Numbered from the stretch's first letter, positions 34,809-44,096 are shown. The stretch is 64,000 nt of DNA from Rhodospirillaceae bacterium UBA1479 (GCA_002325375.1 DCRZ01000006.1:66911-130910); one strand, 5' to 3'. The notes: generated by a model from the sequence alone, not told the origin. Numbers and translations: made by a program.

Positions 34809-35737
34809 CGAAGGGAGCCCGCCGTCTTGCCGTGGCCGGCGTCAGCGCCGAGACGCTGGGCGTTCCATTTAGCGATTAACGTCCGGCAGACCTCTTCCGG
34901 TGTCCGGCGGACGACGCCGGCGCGCGTGAAGAGGGCATCGGATACCAGTGAGTTGTTGATCGGACGATGTTCGCCGCAAGTCGAAAAATCGTTGATCAAG
35001 GCCGGTTGGACAGAAATGGAGTCCGCCGGTCGGCCCGTCAGGTCCAGCAACTGGTGGAAAAGATCCCAGTACGTCGTCTCTTCGGGCCCTGCGGCGTGAA
35101 ACACCCCCGACAGTCGCAGTTCAAGGGCTTTCACGATCACCTCGACCAAATCATCCACATGGATCGGACAGAAGCGATGGTCCGTCACCAGCCGGACCGT
35201 GTTTCCTGAAGCGATGTCGTCAAGCCATCGGGCAAGAAAAGTGCCGCCGGCCGGGTCATCGTCGTAGGTCTTTCCCGCCCGGAGGACCAGATACTCATCC
35301 ACGGCATCTCGAAGGTAATGCTCGACCTCCAGCTTTTGAGCACCGTAGCGCAGCGTTGGCGCAGGAAGGTCGGCCTCCCGATAATTCCCGGCCGTTCCGG
35401 GGAACACGGCGTCTGACGAAAGGAACAAGGGGGTGATACCCGCGCCGCGAAGCGTATTGATAACCTTTATGACGCTCGTGACATTGATCGCCCCGGTCTT
35501 GTCGGGCGCGGCTTCGCAGGCGGCAATGTTCGATTCTCCGAACAGGATGACGGCCTGCGATATGCTGGCGAGGTCGACCACTTCGGCAAGGTTCGTCGTC
35601 ATTGAATCAAAAGCTACTCCACCCGCGAACGGGGTGCGGCGAAAGGTCGCCAAGGCATGCGCGCCGAGCCGTCGGCGCAAGCGCGAACCCACATAGCCCG
35701 AGCCGCCCAGGATCAGAATTTTACCGGCGTCAGTCAA
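34805..35737 (-). CDS. RmlD-like sugar reductase (SDR)
   Basis: I place the start at the TTG 35735-35737, which overlaps the methyltransferase TGA and gives MTDAGKILILGGSGYVGSRL; an ATG at 35809 would overlap the previous gene by 80 bases. 310 residues. FLSSDAVFPGTAG and RYGAQKLEVEHYL (YxxxK) with the FCPIHVDDLVEVI region resemble dTDP-4-dehydrorhamnose reductase. Probably reduces a 4-keto or branched sugar intermediate. Confidence 0.75.
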   Translation of the reverse strand: MTDAGKILILGGSGYVGSRLRRRLGAHALATFRRTPFAGGVAFDSMTTNLAEVVDLASISQAVILFGESNIAACEAAPDKTGAINVTSVIKVINTLRGAGITPLFLSSDAVFPGTAGNYREADLPAPTLRYGAQKLEVEHYLRDAVDEYLVLRAGKTYDDDPAGGTFLARWLDDIASGNTVRLVTDHRFCPIHVDDLVEVIVKALELRLSGVFHAAGPEETTYWDLFHQLLDLTGRPADSISVQPALINDFSTCGEHRPINNSLVSDALFTRAGVVRRTPEEVCRTLIAKWNAQRLGADAGHGKTAGSLR

Positions 35738-36380
35738 TGATGGTCCAATACCAGTCGCCCGTGTATCCGGCCTCTTCAAACAGCTTGGTCCAGCCTTCCG
35801 GATAGTCATGGAACTTGGCGGTCAACACCCAGCTTTCGAAGATTTCCTTCTGTTCCGGCGTGCGATAGCTGTCGACTTGGATGTAGCCCTTGCCGGGTGC
35901 GAGGCGTTCAATCTCGCGCACGGCGCGGAGGCATCCCGCGCGATCCAGGTTATGGATGGTGTTGATGGCCAGGACGGCGTCGAAGCTGCCGCTAGGGAAC
36001 GGCAAATCGTCGCAGGAACCGAGCTGCAGGCGGCCGACGACTTCGGGCTCACAATGCATCAGAGCGTACTTCGACACGTCGATGCCATAGGCGTCGACGC
36101 CCGCCGTCAGAAGATCCTTCACCAGGAAGCCCTTGGCACAGCCAACGTCGAGCACGCGATCTCCGGGCTTCAGCCCGAAATGGGCGACAATGTCCCTGGC
36201 CACGGGAACCCAGCGTCCATCGTAGCGATAGCCGCCGTAACCGTATTCGCGGGGCCCGTCGAAATACATCTCGCCATACTCACGGGAAATGCGGATATGT
36301 TCGTCGGTCTTTGCCGTCTCGCGCGCCTTTACGTTGCGCTTTCCCTGGGGCAAGGACTTGAGCAGATTCACTTCGGTCAT
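35730..36380 (-). CDS. Class I SAM-dependent methyltransferase
   Basis: 216 residues. SAM motif I VLDVGCAKGFLVKDL, DAYGIDVSKYAL (acidic ribose-binding residue) and FDAVLAINTIHNLD. An N-terminal segment with REYGEMYFDGPREYGYGGY precedes the fold and resembles methyltransferases in capsule clusters. Probably methylates a sugar hydroxyl or carbon; substrate unknown. ATGA overlap with the SDR at 36377. Confidence 0.85.
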   Translation of the reverse strand: MTEVNLLKSLPQGKRNVKARETAKTDEHIRISREYGEMYFDGPREYGYGGYRYDGRWVPVARDIVAHFGLKPGDRVLDVGCAKGFLVKDLLTAGVDAYGIDVSKYALMHCEPEVVGRLQLGSCDDLPFPSGSFDAVLAINTIHNLDRAGCLRAVREIERLAPGKGYIQVDSYRTPEQKEIFESWVLTAKFHDYPEGWTKLFEEAGYTGDWYWTIID

Positions 36381-37267
36381 TTGGGCGCCTCCGTCATTTC
36401 CCGCTGGGCGCGGGCCAAGCCATCGTTCAGCCGCGTGTAGCTGAAGGCAGGGAAGGCGGCGAACGTCGCCGCCGGATCGAACGGGCGGTATCCGTTGTGC
36501 GGCATCGCACCCTGGCGGGGTGAGCCCTTGATGGCCACCGCCTTGCCCGACAGCGCGACGGTCATCTCGGCGATCTCGCGGAAGGAGGTGACCGTGCCCG
36601 TGGCCGCGTTCAGGATACCCTTGGATTTATGCCAAGCGATAAGGCGGATCAGTTCGGCCACGTCACGCACGTCCACGTGGTCGCGGCGCTCCTCGCCCTC
36701 GCCGAACAGGACGATGTCCTCCCCGGCGGCAGCAAGACGGCGGAAGCGGTTGGGGCCGTACCCGTTGTGCGGATCGGCGGCACCGTAAATCAGCGTTGGG
36801 CGCAGGATCGCCAGCTGGCCCTGGACGGCGTCTTTCAGCATCAATTCGCGGGACAGATGCATGACGCCGTGCAGCGAGCCGGCCTCGGCGCAGGACACTT
36901 CATTCAGGGGCTCCATGCTGTCGGCGTAGACGGCGTCGGAGCTGACGTAGATGACGTGCTCCGGTTGCACCTTGGCAAGCGCGTCGGTGACGCTGCGCAT
37001 CATGCGGATGTTGCGCCCCAGCATGGCGGCGTCCTTGCAGGGCGCTTCGGCCGAGATGACGACGAAGGTGTCGGACGGCGCAAGTCGGGCGGCAAGGGCA
37101 TCCGCCGCACCATCTGAGTGCAGGTCGATCTCGGCCCGGCCGAGGGCGAGGACGGCGGTGCCTTCGGCCTCGAAGGCGGCCTTCGTGGCGCTGCCGACGA
37201 ACCCGCGCGCACCCAGGACGACGACCCGGGCCGGCTTGGCCGATTGCGGAAATCCGTGGTTCAGCAT
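36377..37267 (-). CDS. SDR-family protein lacking the YxxxK active-site pair
   Basis: 296 residues from the ATG at 37265-37267 (a TTG 12 bases upstream is the longer option). ARVVVLGARGFVGSA is an NAD(P)-binding loop, YVSSDAVYAD the Ser strand, and RRDHVDVRDVAELI the usual C-terminal motif. Where YxxxK is expected, the sequence is GVMHLSRELM, with Met in place of Tyr and Arg in place of Lys. It may be a catalytically altered SDR, a sugar-binding partner of another SDR, or an enzyme with a shifted active site. Confidence 0.75.
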   Translation of the reverse strand: MLNHGFPQSAKPARVVVLGARGFVGSATKAAFEAEGTAVLALGRAEIDLHSDGAADALAARLAPSDTFVVISAEAPCKDAAMLGRNIRMMRSVTDALAKVQPEHVIYVSSDAVYADSMEPLNEVSCAEAGSLHGVMHLSRELMLKDAVQGQLAILRPTLIYGAADPHNGYGPNRFRRLAAAGEDIVLFGEGEERRDHVDVRDVAELIRLIAWHKSKGILNAATGTVTSFREIAEMTVALSGKAVAIKGSPRQGAMPHNGYRPFDPAATFAAFPAFSYTRLNDGLARAQREMTEAPK

Positions 37268-37268
37268 G

Positions 37269-38258
37269 CTACCGTCCAATTTCCCGTGACACCAAGGACA
37301 CCAGTCGCCGTCCCCATGACGAACGCGCCAGCAACCGCTTGGCGAGGCTGAAGTTCATCTCGGGCAGGCTGCGGGCGCGCAGCTTCGCGTTCACCGATTG
37401 CAGCGCGGTCACCAGGGAGATTGCCAGGCTGTTCGCTTTTCCGCCGCTGGCCTTGGCAAGGTCGCGCGCGGCGCCATCAATGACAGACTGATCAAAACCC
37501 GCATCCCACAATAGCCATTTCCCGTCGTCGACGAAGCCCAGGTCCATGAGCGCCAGCCCGGCCTTCAGGACAGCCTCCGAGTTCTGCGCCAGCGTTTCGT
37601 TGACGAAGACCGCTTCAGCCCAGATCTTTTTCCCCATTGGATTGTCGTCCCGAGTCTTGTGCTCGGTGAAGCCGACGAAGCGGAACCCGTATGGGCGCAG
37701 CCGGCACACGAAGTCGTCGAACAGCGGCTGGTTCTTGTAGAGCTGGATGAATTCGACCTCCGAATAAATTACGGAAATCCGTGGCAACAATTCGGGCGCG
37801 CCCAACAAGATGTCCAATTCGCAGCCTTGCGTGTCCAGCTTGATGTAGTCGATGGCCGTGAGCCCCGCGCATTCGGCCAGGTCGCCCAGCGTAATGCAGT
37901 CGACCTGAACTTTGCCCACCACGTCGAAGCCGCCATCACCGCGCCACCGCCTGACCAGGTCCGTGTCTGGTTCCAGCAGAGAACTGGCTTGGGGGATCGT
38001 GGTCACGTAAAGGTCGTGGGGGCCGGCCTTGCCGGCAATTCCCACATTGTAATTGGTGGTCTTCCGGTACGCGCAACTTTGCACCGCGGTCGTCCGTGAT
38101 TCCAATTCCTGGAACGAGTCTTCCCGAGGCTCGACCGCGTGGACCTCGCAGAAGCCTGCCAAGCTCGGCAGTTCCCGGGTTCCGCCGTCGGCCCCGATAT
38201 CCACCAGGGTGATCGGCGTGCGCAGAAGGGATCGCCAATCCGACGCGGCGTCAGGCAT
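37269..38258 (-). CDS. FkbM-family methyltransferase
   Basis: 329 residues from the ATG at 38256-38258, overlapping the dehydrogenase gene stop. The SAM loop is LVDIGADGGTRE, followed by VHAVEPREDSFQELE and the FkbM hallmark IDYIKLDTQGCELDILLG (cited as LDTQGCELDIL), then YSEVEFIQLY. FkbM proteins O-methylate sugars in glycans. The 100-residue C-terminal tail is helical and not recognised. Acceptor unknown. Confidence 0.85.
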   Translation of the reverse strand: MPDAASDWRSLLRTPITLVDIGADGGTRELPSLAGFCEVHAVEPREDSFQELESRTTAVQSCAYRKTTNYNVGIAGKAGPHDLYVTTIPQASSLLEPDTDLVRRWRGDGGFDVVGKVQVDCITLGDLAECAGLTAIDYIKLDTQGCELDILLGAPELLPRISVIYSEVEFIQLYKNQPLFDDFVCRLRPYGFRFVGFTEHKTRDDNPMGKKIWAEAVFVNETLAQNSEAVLKAGLALMDLGFVDDGKWLLWDAGFDQSVIDGAARDLAKASGGKANSLAISLVTALQSVNAKLRARSLPEMNFSLAKRLLARSSWGRRLVSLVSREIGR

Positions 38259-39552
38259 CGAGAACCGCCGATTCCGAGGCGCGGTCGACCGAACGGCCGA
38301 GGGTAAAATGGTCAAGCCCTGCCGCCGTCACCACAGGCGTGGGCAGAAGCCCGTAGGGGTCGATCAGGGTGCGGCCGCGCATGCGGGCCGCGATTTCTTT
38401 GGGGACCAGGTCCCGGTAGGCGGGCCACGGCGTGTCGATCACCACGGCGTCGGCGCCGTCGCAGGCGTCGAGCGGCGTCGCCGCCCGGCGCAAGCCGGGG
38501 ACGAGTGTGTCTGCGCGCACTTCCGGATCGTGGGCGGTCACCTGCGTCGCGTCGAGATGATCGAGCAGAGCCAGAGATGCGGCGTTCTTGGTGCTGTGGG
38601 TGTCTTCCTTGTAGGCTAGGCCGAGCAGGCCGATCACCGCATCGGGTCGGGCGGCGAGAACTTCGTCCTTCAGCACCCGGTAGCACCAGTCCTTGCGGTG
38701 CCGGCTGTTGACCAGCCAGGCGCGGACGATCCCGGCGTCGGTGGCGTGCCGGTCGGCGAGCCCGATCACGGTTGCGAGGTCGCGTTCCAGATTTCCGCCG
38801 GCCAGACCGAGGCCCGGGGCGATATAGCTTTTCGGGCCGATGCGCGCATCCAGGCGCAGGGCCGGGATGATTTCCGACCAGTCGGCGCCGACATGCTCGC
38901 AGACCTCGGCCATGGTATTGGCGACGCCGATGGAGGCGACCAGACACATGTTGATGGAAATTTTTGCCAATTCGGCGCTTTCGTAGCGCATGGGAAGGAT
39001 GGGGCAGTCGAAGGCGCCGAGGTAGCGTTCGAGGCGCGGATCGATTGCCGCATCAGGTTTTGCGCAGCCGACGATGAACCGTTCCGGATACATGGCGCGT
39101 TCCACCGCGCGGCCGAAGATCAGGGTTTCGACCTGATAATACAGCCGGGCGGGATTGCGGCTCAGGGTGCGGGTGAAGCCCGGCGGCACTTGGCACAGGA
39201 CGACCAGCAGCGCATCGTCACTGATGGCGCGTTCGGCCGTCGAGATGATGTCGGTAATGGGGGCGAGATCGCTCTGGCCGTTGTCGTCGGTCGGAACATC
39301 GACGGAGATATAGACGATGTCGCAGCCGGCAAGCGCGGTAACGTCGCTGGTGAAGGTCAGACGTTCGTGGTTCCGGGCGATCATATCGTCGAGGTCCGGC
39401 TCGGCGACGGGAAGGTGCCCGGCGTTGATGGCGTCGACGACCTCTGGGTCGGCGTGATAGCCTACGACCCTGAAACCGCGCGCCGCCGATGCCGCCGCCA
39501 TGTTGAGGCCAAGATGCGTCAGGCCGGCGAAACCGATGACGGGGGCCGTCAT
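38251..39552 (-). CDS. Nucleotide-sugar dehydrogenase homologue with catalytic Cys replaced
   Basis: 433 residues, UDP-glucose/GDP-mannose dehydrogenase fold. VIGFAGLTHLGLNMA is a modified NAD loop, FTSDVTALAGCDIVYISVDVPTD is clear, and ELAKISINMCL keeps the Lys197/Asn201 pair. The catalytic segment, normally GxGFGGxCFPKD, reads GLGLAGGNLERD, so Asn254 occupies the Cys position. Without the Cys the second oxidation via a thioester should not occur; the protein may stop at the aldehyde, oxidise a secondary alcohol or act differently. ATGA overlap with the Gfo/Idh/MocA gene. Confidence 0.82.
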   Translation of the reverse strand: MTAPVIGFAGLTHLGLNMAAASAARGFRVVGYHADPEVVDAINAGHLPVAEPDLDDMIARNHERLTFTSDVTALAGCDIVYISVDVPTDDNGQSDLAPITDIISTAERAISDDALLVVLCQVPPGFTRTLSRNPARLYYQVETLIFGRAVERAMYPERFIVGCAKPDAAIDPRLERYLGAFDCPILPMRYESAELAKISINMCLVASIGVANTMAEVCEHVGADWSEIIPALRLDARIGPKSYIAPGLGLAGGNLERDLATVIGLADRHATDAGIVRAWLVNSRHRKDWCYRVLKDEVLAARPDAVIGLLGLAYKEDTHSTKNAASLALLDHLDATQVTAHDPEVRADTLVPGLRRAATPLDACDGADAVVIDTPWPAYRDLVPKEIAARMRGRTLIDPYGLLPTPVVTAAGLDHFTLGRSVDRASESAVLDA

Positions 39553-40502
39553 GCGCCCGCCCCTTCGCGCACCATGTCGTGCACGCCGGCCTGGGCGGCC
39601 AGGTCGCGCAGGGTGCGATTGATCCACAGGTCATTGGCCAGACCATTGGTGCCCGGTGCCTCGGCGCAGAGCGTCTTGAAATGCACGTATTCCAGGTCCC
39701 AGGTCGGGTCGGCCTGCACCAGCGTCACGGCCTCTTCCGGCGGGCGGCCGCTGGGCAGGACGCGGGTCCGATGGGTAAAGGTCGATGGCCCCCATTTGCA
39801 CAGGCTTTCGATATGCGCGCTGCCGTGCTCGGCGAAGATGTCGGTGGTGTGGTGGTTGCGCCAGCTCAACATCGTCATCTCAAGCTGAATGGCCAGGCCG
39901 TCGGCGGTGTCGATGACGACATGATCAAAGGATCGGTTTTCGTGACGGTAAGCCCCCCGCACACGGAAGCGCGCGTCGAAATCCTGACCAAGCCAAAAGC
40001 GCAGGGTGTCGAGCAGATGGCTGCCCAGGTCGGGCAGAACGCCGGCACCCTGATCGCGCCAGGCGCTGTCCCGCACCAGCCGCGCCGTGCCGTTGCCGTA
40101 GAACATGCGCAGAGAATAAATCTTGCCCAGGCGGCCGCTCTTGATCAGGTCGGCCATGCGCACGAAATGAGGCTCGAAACGATGGTTGTAGGCGGTGTAG
40201 CAGACGGCGCCGGTCTTCTCTGCGACGGCACCCAGGCGGATCAGGTCGGCGTCATCGATGGACAGCAGCGGCTTTTCCACCAGGACATGTTTGCCGGCGG
40301 AGAGCAAATAATCCAGCAACTCAATTTTCGCTTCGTCCGGCACGCAGAGCAGGGCAGCGTCGAAGTCAGCTAGCGGCAAATCGCGTATATCGCGGTGATC
40401 GACGCCGTCCTTCACCGGATCAACCGTGGCGACGGCGTCCGCACCTGCGGCAACGAACCGCTTGGCGCCTTGAACGCCCATTCCGGCGACGATGACCCGC
40501 AT
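39549..40502 (-). CDS. Gfo/Idh/MocA-family oxidoreductase
   Basis: 317 residues from the ATG at 40500-40502. MRVIVAGMGVQGAKR is an NAD-binding loop lacking one usual glycine spacing; VLVEKPLLS is the EKP motif with the catalytic Lys, and DLGSHLLDTLRFWLG is the HxxD-type signature. Family members oxidise or reduce ring hydroxyls of nucleotide sugars or inositols. It is likely partnered with the neighbouring dehydrogenase homologue, but the substrate is not visible. Confidence 0.87.
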   Translation of the reverse strand: MRVIVAGMGVQGAKRFVAAGADAVATVDPVKDGVDHRDIRDLPLADFDAALLCVPDEAKIELLDYLLSAGKHVLVEKPLLSIDDADLIRLGAVAEKTGAVCYTAYNHRFEPHFVRMADLIKSGRLGKIYSLRMFYGNGTARLVRDSAWRDQGAGVLPDLGSHLLDTLRFWLGQDFDARFRVRGAYRHENRSFDHVVIDTADGLAIQLEMTMLSWRNHHTTDIFAEHGSAHIESLCKWGPSTFTHRTRVLPSGRPPEEAVTLVQADPTWDLEYVHFKTLCAEAPGTNGLANDLWINRTLRDLAAQAGVHDMVREGAGA

Positions 40503-40507
40503 GCCGG

Positions 40508-42064
40508 TCAACCGTCGTACCCGGCCGCTTTCTCGACCTGGTCGATTCGTGCCAGAACGTCGCCCGGGCGGATCGGCACATTGCCGTCGATCTCGCATTC
40601 GCAGGCCGCGGCCATGGAACCGAGGATCCCGGCGATGACCTCGTTGCCGGTCGCGAGCATGGCCATTGTTGCGTAGGACAAGAGGGCGTCGCCTGCGCCG
40701 ACGGCATCGGAGATGTTGTCGGCGAAGCTGTCGACGGAGAAGTAGTTTCCTTCGTTGCCGAGGCCCGACATCGGCCGGTTTACGAAAGCGCCACGATCGC
40801 CAAGTTTAAGGATCAGCAGGCGGGCGCTGTTGGCTGCGATCAATGCGCCGGCAAGTGCGCCGACAGTGGAGTCCTGATCGCCCAGCGCGAAACGGGCCTC
40901 GCGCTCGTTGGGCGTGACGAGGTCGAAGTTTTTGAACTCGGTGATGTTGCCCCAACGGCTGGCGACCTGGCTGTCTGCAACCTTAAACACATCGGCCGGG
41001 ATGGCGTCCGTAAGTTGCGGCACGGTCCAGTGATTGAAGATGCCGTGACGGAAATCGCTGAATACGACGGCATCGGTTTCCGTGCCCTCGATCTTCGTGG
41101 TCAACTGCTCGAGAATACCTTCGGAGATCGAGCGGTTGTCCAGGGTGTCGACTTTTAAAAGACGGTAACCACCTGCGATGATCGCGTTCTTGTTGGTCGT
41201 CGGGCGGGTCTCGTCGGTGATGGCATTGATCTTGATGCCGGCCTCTTTCAGGCCGTCGATCACGAACTTGGCGAGATCGTCCTTCCCGAGGACGGTTGAA
41301 AATGTGACATCCGCGCCGGCCGCGTTCAGGTGCTGCGCGACGATGCCGGCGCCGCCGATGTAATCGTCCTTGCCCTGGTAAAGCACGCTGAAGGTCGGCG
41401 TCTTGGTCTGGCCGCCGATCAGCGAGGTGCGGGTATAGCTGTCGACGATGGTGTCGCCGACGACATGGACGCGGAAGCCGCGCATCTTGTCCAGCGCCGC
41501 CCGCAGGTCGGCGAACCCCAGGTTATGGGTGTGGAGAAGCGTCAGCAGCTTTTCCATCTGAATGTTGGGTGCGGCCAGTTCGATCAGGCGCGACGATGAA
41601 TAGACGATGTCGCCCGGCGTGAAGATCATGCCGCCGCCATAGCCTTCGACGATGTCGGCTTCTTCCTGCGTCGCTGCCGGAAGGCCGCCCGAGGTGTACT
41701 CGAACCCCTTGGCGAAGAAATCAGGCTGCAACGCCTGAAGGTTCTCAAGCGGCTTTGCGTTCTCATCGATCATCACGTAGTCGACCATCTCGAACGCGGC
41801 GAGGTTGAGGGCGCGCAGGCGTTCGGGGACGTGCGGTCTGTAGGTGCCCTTCTTGATGTGCCTGTCGGCGGTGATCGAGGCGATGAGAATATCGGCCTTG
41901 GTTTTGGCATAAGCCAGATGCCGGACGTGTCCAGGGTGCACGACGTCGAACACGCCGTGACACATGATCACCTTGTTCTCGCGCGGGAACGAACCAATCA
42001 GGCCGCGCAGTTCGGCGGCGGTCTTCAGCTTGAATTGGTACTTTTCGAAAAACTCAGCTGTCAT
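40508..42064 (-). CDS. HldE-like bifunctional protein with reversed domain order (nucleotidyltransferase then PfkB kinase)
   Basis: 518 residues. The N-terminal domain (about 25-165) is a cytidylyltransferase-like fold with CHGVFDVVHPGHVRHL (HxGH, His43 and His46) and a YSSSRL segment in the ISSTxL position. The C-terminal domain (about 195-510) is a PfkB/ribokinase fold with VVGDTIVDSY, YIGGAGIVAQHL and DAVGAGDALL (catalytic Asp458). Canonical HldE has kinase first and nucleotidyltransferase second, so this order is inverted. Likely phosphorylates a sugar phosphate at C1 and activates it as an NDP derivative, in line with the GmhA- and GmhB-like genes nearby. Confidence 0.88.
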   Translation of the reverse strand: MTAEFFEKYQFKLKTAAELRGLIGSFPRENKVIMCHGVFDVVHPGHVRHLAYAKTKADILIASITADRHIKKGTYRPHVPERLRALNLAAFEMVDYVMIDENAKPLENLQALQPDFFAKGFEYTSGGLPAATQEEADIVEGYGGGMIFTPGDIVYSSSRLIELAAPNIQMEKLLTLLHTHNLGFADLRAALDKMRGFRVHVVGDTIVDSYTRTSLIGGQTKTPTFSVLYQGKDDYIGGAGIVAQHLNAAGADVTFSTVLGKDDLAKFVIDGLKEAGIKINAITDETRPTTNKNAIIAGGYRLLKVDTLDNRSISEGILEQLTTKIEGTETDAVVFSDFRHGIFNHWTVPQLTDAIPADVFKVADSQVASRWGNITEFKNFDLVTPNEREARFALGDQDSTVGALAGALIAANSARLLILKLGDRGAFVNRPMSGLGNEGNYFSVDSFADNISDAVGAGDALLSYATMAMLATGNEVIAGILGSMAAACECEIDGNVPIRPGDVLARIDQVEKAAGYDG

Positions 42065-43068
42065 GCTTCACCCGTCGGGGCCATGTAACGGAACCAGGTC
42101 TTGGTCGCCTGTTCGATGCTATCCGGATCCCACAATGGCGCGTCACGCCAATTCTCGATCTCGGCGGTCATGCGGCCGACGCCTTCTTCAAACGACACCA
42201 CGGGCGCCCAGCCCAGCTTGCTGGTGATCTTGCCGATGTCGGCCCAGGTGCAGTCCGGTTCGCCCGGACGTTTGGGGATGTAGACGACGTCGCCGCCCAG
42301 GAGTTCGACCAGACGGTTGACCGTCTGCGGATTACCGGCCCCAAGGTTGTAGATCTCGCCCGTGTGTTTCGTTTCCGCCGCCGCCAGAAAGGCGCGGGCG
42401 ACGTCGGTGACATAGAGAAAATCGCGCCCTTGGGTGCCGTCGCCGACCACGGTGAAGGGCTTGCCGGCGAGTTTCTGTTTGAAGAACACGCCGAACACGG
42501 CGCCGTAGGCGCCCGTGGTTCGGACGCGGGTACCGTAGGCGTTGAAGATGCGGACCGAATTGACCGGCAGGCCGTAAACCTTGTGCCAATGCAGGGCCGC
42601 CTGTTCGCCCTGGTACTTGCTGAGCGCATAGGGGTATTTGGGGTCGATGGGGTGGTCTTCGCGGGTCGGCACGTCGGCCAGCCCGTAGCACGACGAGGAC
42701 GCCGCGTAGACCAGTTTCTGCACGCCTGCCGCCCGCGCGCATTCCAGAATCTTCACCGTGCCCTGGACGTTGATGTCCATGTAGTCGATGGGCTTTTCAA
42801 TGGATGGCACGATGTCGCCGATGCCGGCGAAATGGAACACGAAGCGAGCACCTTCGAACAGCGCCGACCCCGGCGCGAGCCCCCGGATGTCCGCATGTTC
42901 GACGGCGAGGTCGGGATTTCCCGCGAGATGCGCGAGATTGCGTTCGTGGCCGCCGGAGAAGTCGTCGATCACGCGCACGGCGTAACCGCGTTCCAGCAGC
43001 ACGTCGACCATATGGCTGCCGATGAACCCGGCGCCCCCGGTGACAACGGCGGTGGGTTTGGTCGTCAT
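42061..43068 (-). CDS. NAD-dependent epimerase/dehydratase, GalE/WbpP-like SDR
   Basis: 335 residues from the ATG at 43066-43068. VVTGGAGFIGSHMVDVLLERG, the HFAGIGDIVPSIEKP segment, SSSCYG and YPYALSKYQGE (YxxxK) are canonical, followed by NAYGTRVRTTGAYGAV and GRDFLYVTDVARAF. Probably a nucleotide-sugar 4-epimerase or 4,6-dehydratase. ATGA overlaps on both sides couple it to the inverted HldE gene and to the next SDR. Confidence 0.86.
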   Translation of the reverse strand: MTTKPTAVVTGGAGFIGSHMVDVLLERGYAVRVIDDFSGGHERNLAHLAGNPDLAVEHADIRGLAPGSALFEGARFVFHFAGIGDIVPSIEKPIDYMDINVQGTVKILECARAAGVQKLVYAASSSCYGLADVPTREDHPIDPKYPYALSKYQGEQAALHWHKVYGLPVNSVRIFNAYGTRVRTTGAYGAVFGVFFKQKLAGKPFTVVGDGTQGRDFLYVTDVARAFLAAAETKHTGEIYNLGAGNPQTVNRLVELLGGDVVYIPKRPGEPDCTWADIGKITSKLGWAPVVSFEEGVGRMTAEIENWRDAPLWDPDSIEQATKTWFRYMAPTGEA

Positions 43069-44078
43069 GCGGCGTTGAGGGCCTTCATGCGGCGGACGTT
43101 GAAGTATTTGTCGTCGTCCATGCTGTTGGGCAGATCGCCGTTGCGGAAGGCCCGGCACAGGCCGCGTACCGCATCTTCGATGTTGTACTTCGGCGCGAAA
43201 CCGAGCATGCGGGTGATCTTGTCCGAGTTGACGTGGTAGGAGCGAATATCGTCGGTCGGCGTGGTGACGATGTCGATATCGCCCTTTTCGGGGAACTCTT
43301 CCTGGACGACCTTTTTGACGATCTCGGCCAGCTGCATGATGCTCATGTTCTGGAAGGCGACGTTGAAGGTTTCACCGGCGATCTTGTCGTCGGGCAGGTC
43401 GAGCAGCATCTCATAGCAATCGCACATGTCCTGGACATGCAGGTTCGGGCGCATCTGCGATCCGCCGAACACGGTGATCTTGCCGTTGGTCACGGCATGA
43501 TTGGTCAGGATGTTGACCGACACGTCCAGGCGCTGGCGCGGCGCGTAACCGCACAAGGTCGCGGGACGGATGGTGACGCAGACGAAGTCGTCGGACTGGT
43601 GCTTGAACAACAGCGGCTCGCACATGCCCTTGTACTTGTTGTAGAGGGTCAGCGGCACCAGGGGGTGGTCCTCGGTCACGTCCGGGGAGTCCGACACGCC
43701 GTAGACCGACGACGACGAGGCGAAAATAAATCGCTTCACGCCGGCTTCCTTGGCGGCGATCACCATGGGCTCGAAGGCATCCAGGTTGACCGAGGTCGAC
43801 AGGTTCTCGTCCAGTTCGAAGCTGGCGTCGTTGGAAATGCAGGCCAGGCTGATGACGGCGTCGACGCCGTCGAGCGCGGCCTTGAGCGCCGCCGTGTCGC
43901 GGATGTCGCCTTTGACGACGCGCAGGTTGGGGTTGTCCTTGGGCAGAAAGTCGTCGCCGTAATACATGATGTCGAACACGGTGACCTTGTATCCCCGGGC
44001 GAGAAACTGCGGCGCCAGAAGGCTGCCGACGTATCCGGCGCCGCCGGTGATCAGGACGTGGTTGAAGGCATTGGGCAT
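43065..44078 (-). CDS. NAD-dependent epimerase/dehydratase (extended SDR)
   Basis: 337 residues. HVLITGGAGYVGSLLAPQFL, ASSSSVYGVSDSP and the YNKYK active-site pair are visible; RPATLCGYAPRQRLDVSVN and the HVQDMCDCYEMLL region resemble the SDRs often paired with transaldolase or transketolase in surface-glycan clusters. ATG preceded by GGAG at good spacing. It lies 18 bases from the transaldolase gene. The exact reaction is unknown. Confidence 0.85.
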   Translation of the reverse strand: MPNAFNHVLITGGAGYVGSLLAPQFLARGYKVTVFDIMYYGDDFLPKDNPNLRVVKGDIRDTAALKAALDGVDAVISLACISNDASFELDENLSTSVNLDAFEPMVIAAKEAGVKRFIFASSSSVYGVSDSPDVTEDHPLVPLTLYNKYKGMCEPLLFKHQSDDFVCVTIRPATLCGYAPRQRLDVSVNILTNHAVTNGKITVFGGSQMRPNLHVQDMCDCYEMLLDLPDDKIAGETFNVAFQNMSIMQLAEIVKKVVQEEFPEKGDIDIVTTPTDDIRSYHVNSDKITRMLGFAPKYNIEDAVRGLCRAFRNGDLPNSMDDDKYFNVRRMKALNAA

Positions 44079-44096
44079 GTTTCGAAACTCCGTAAT

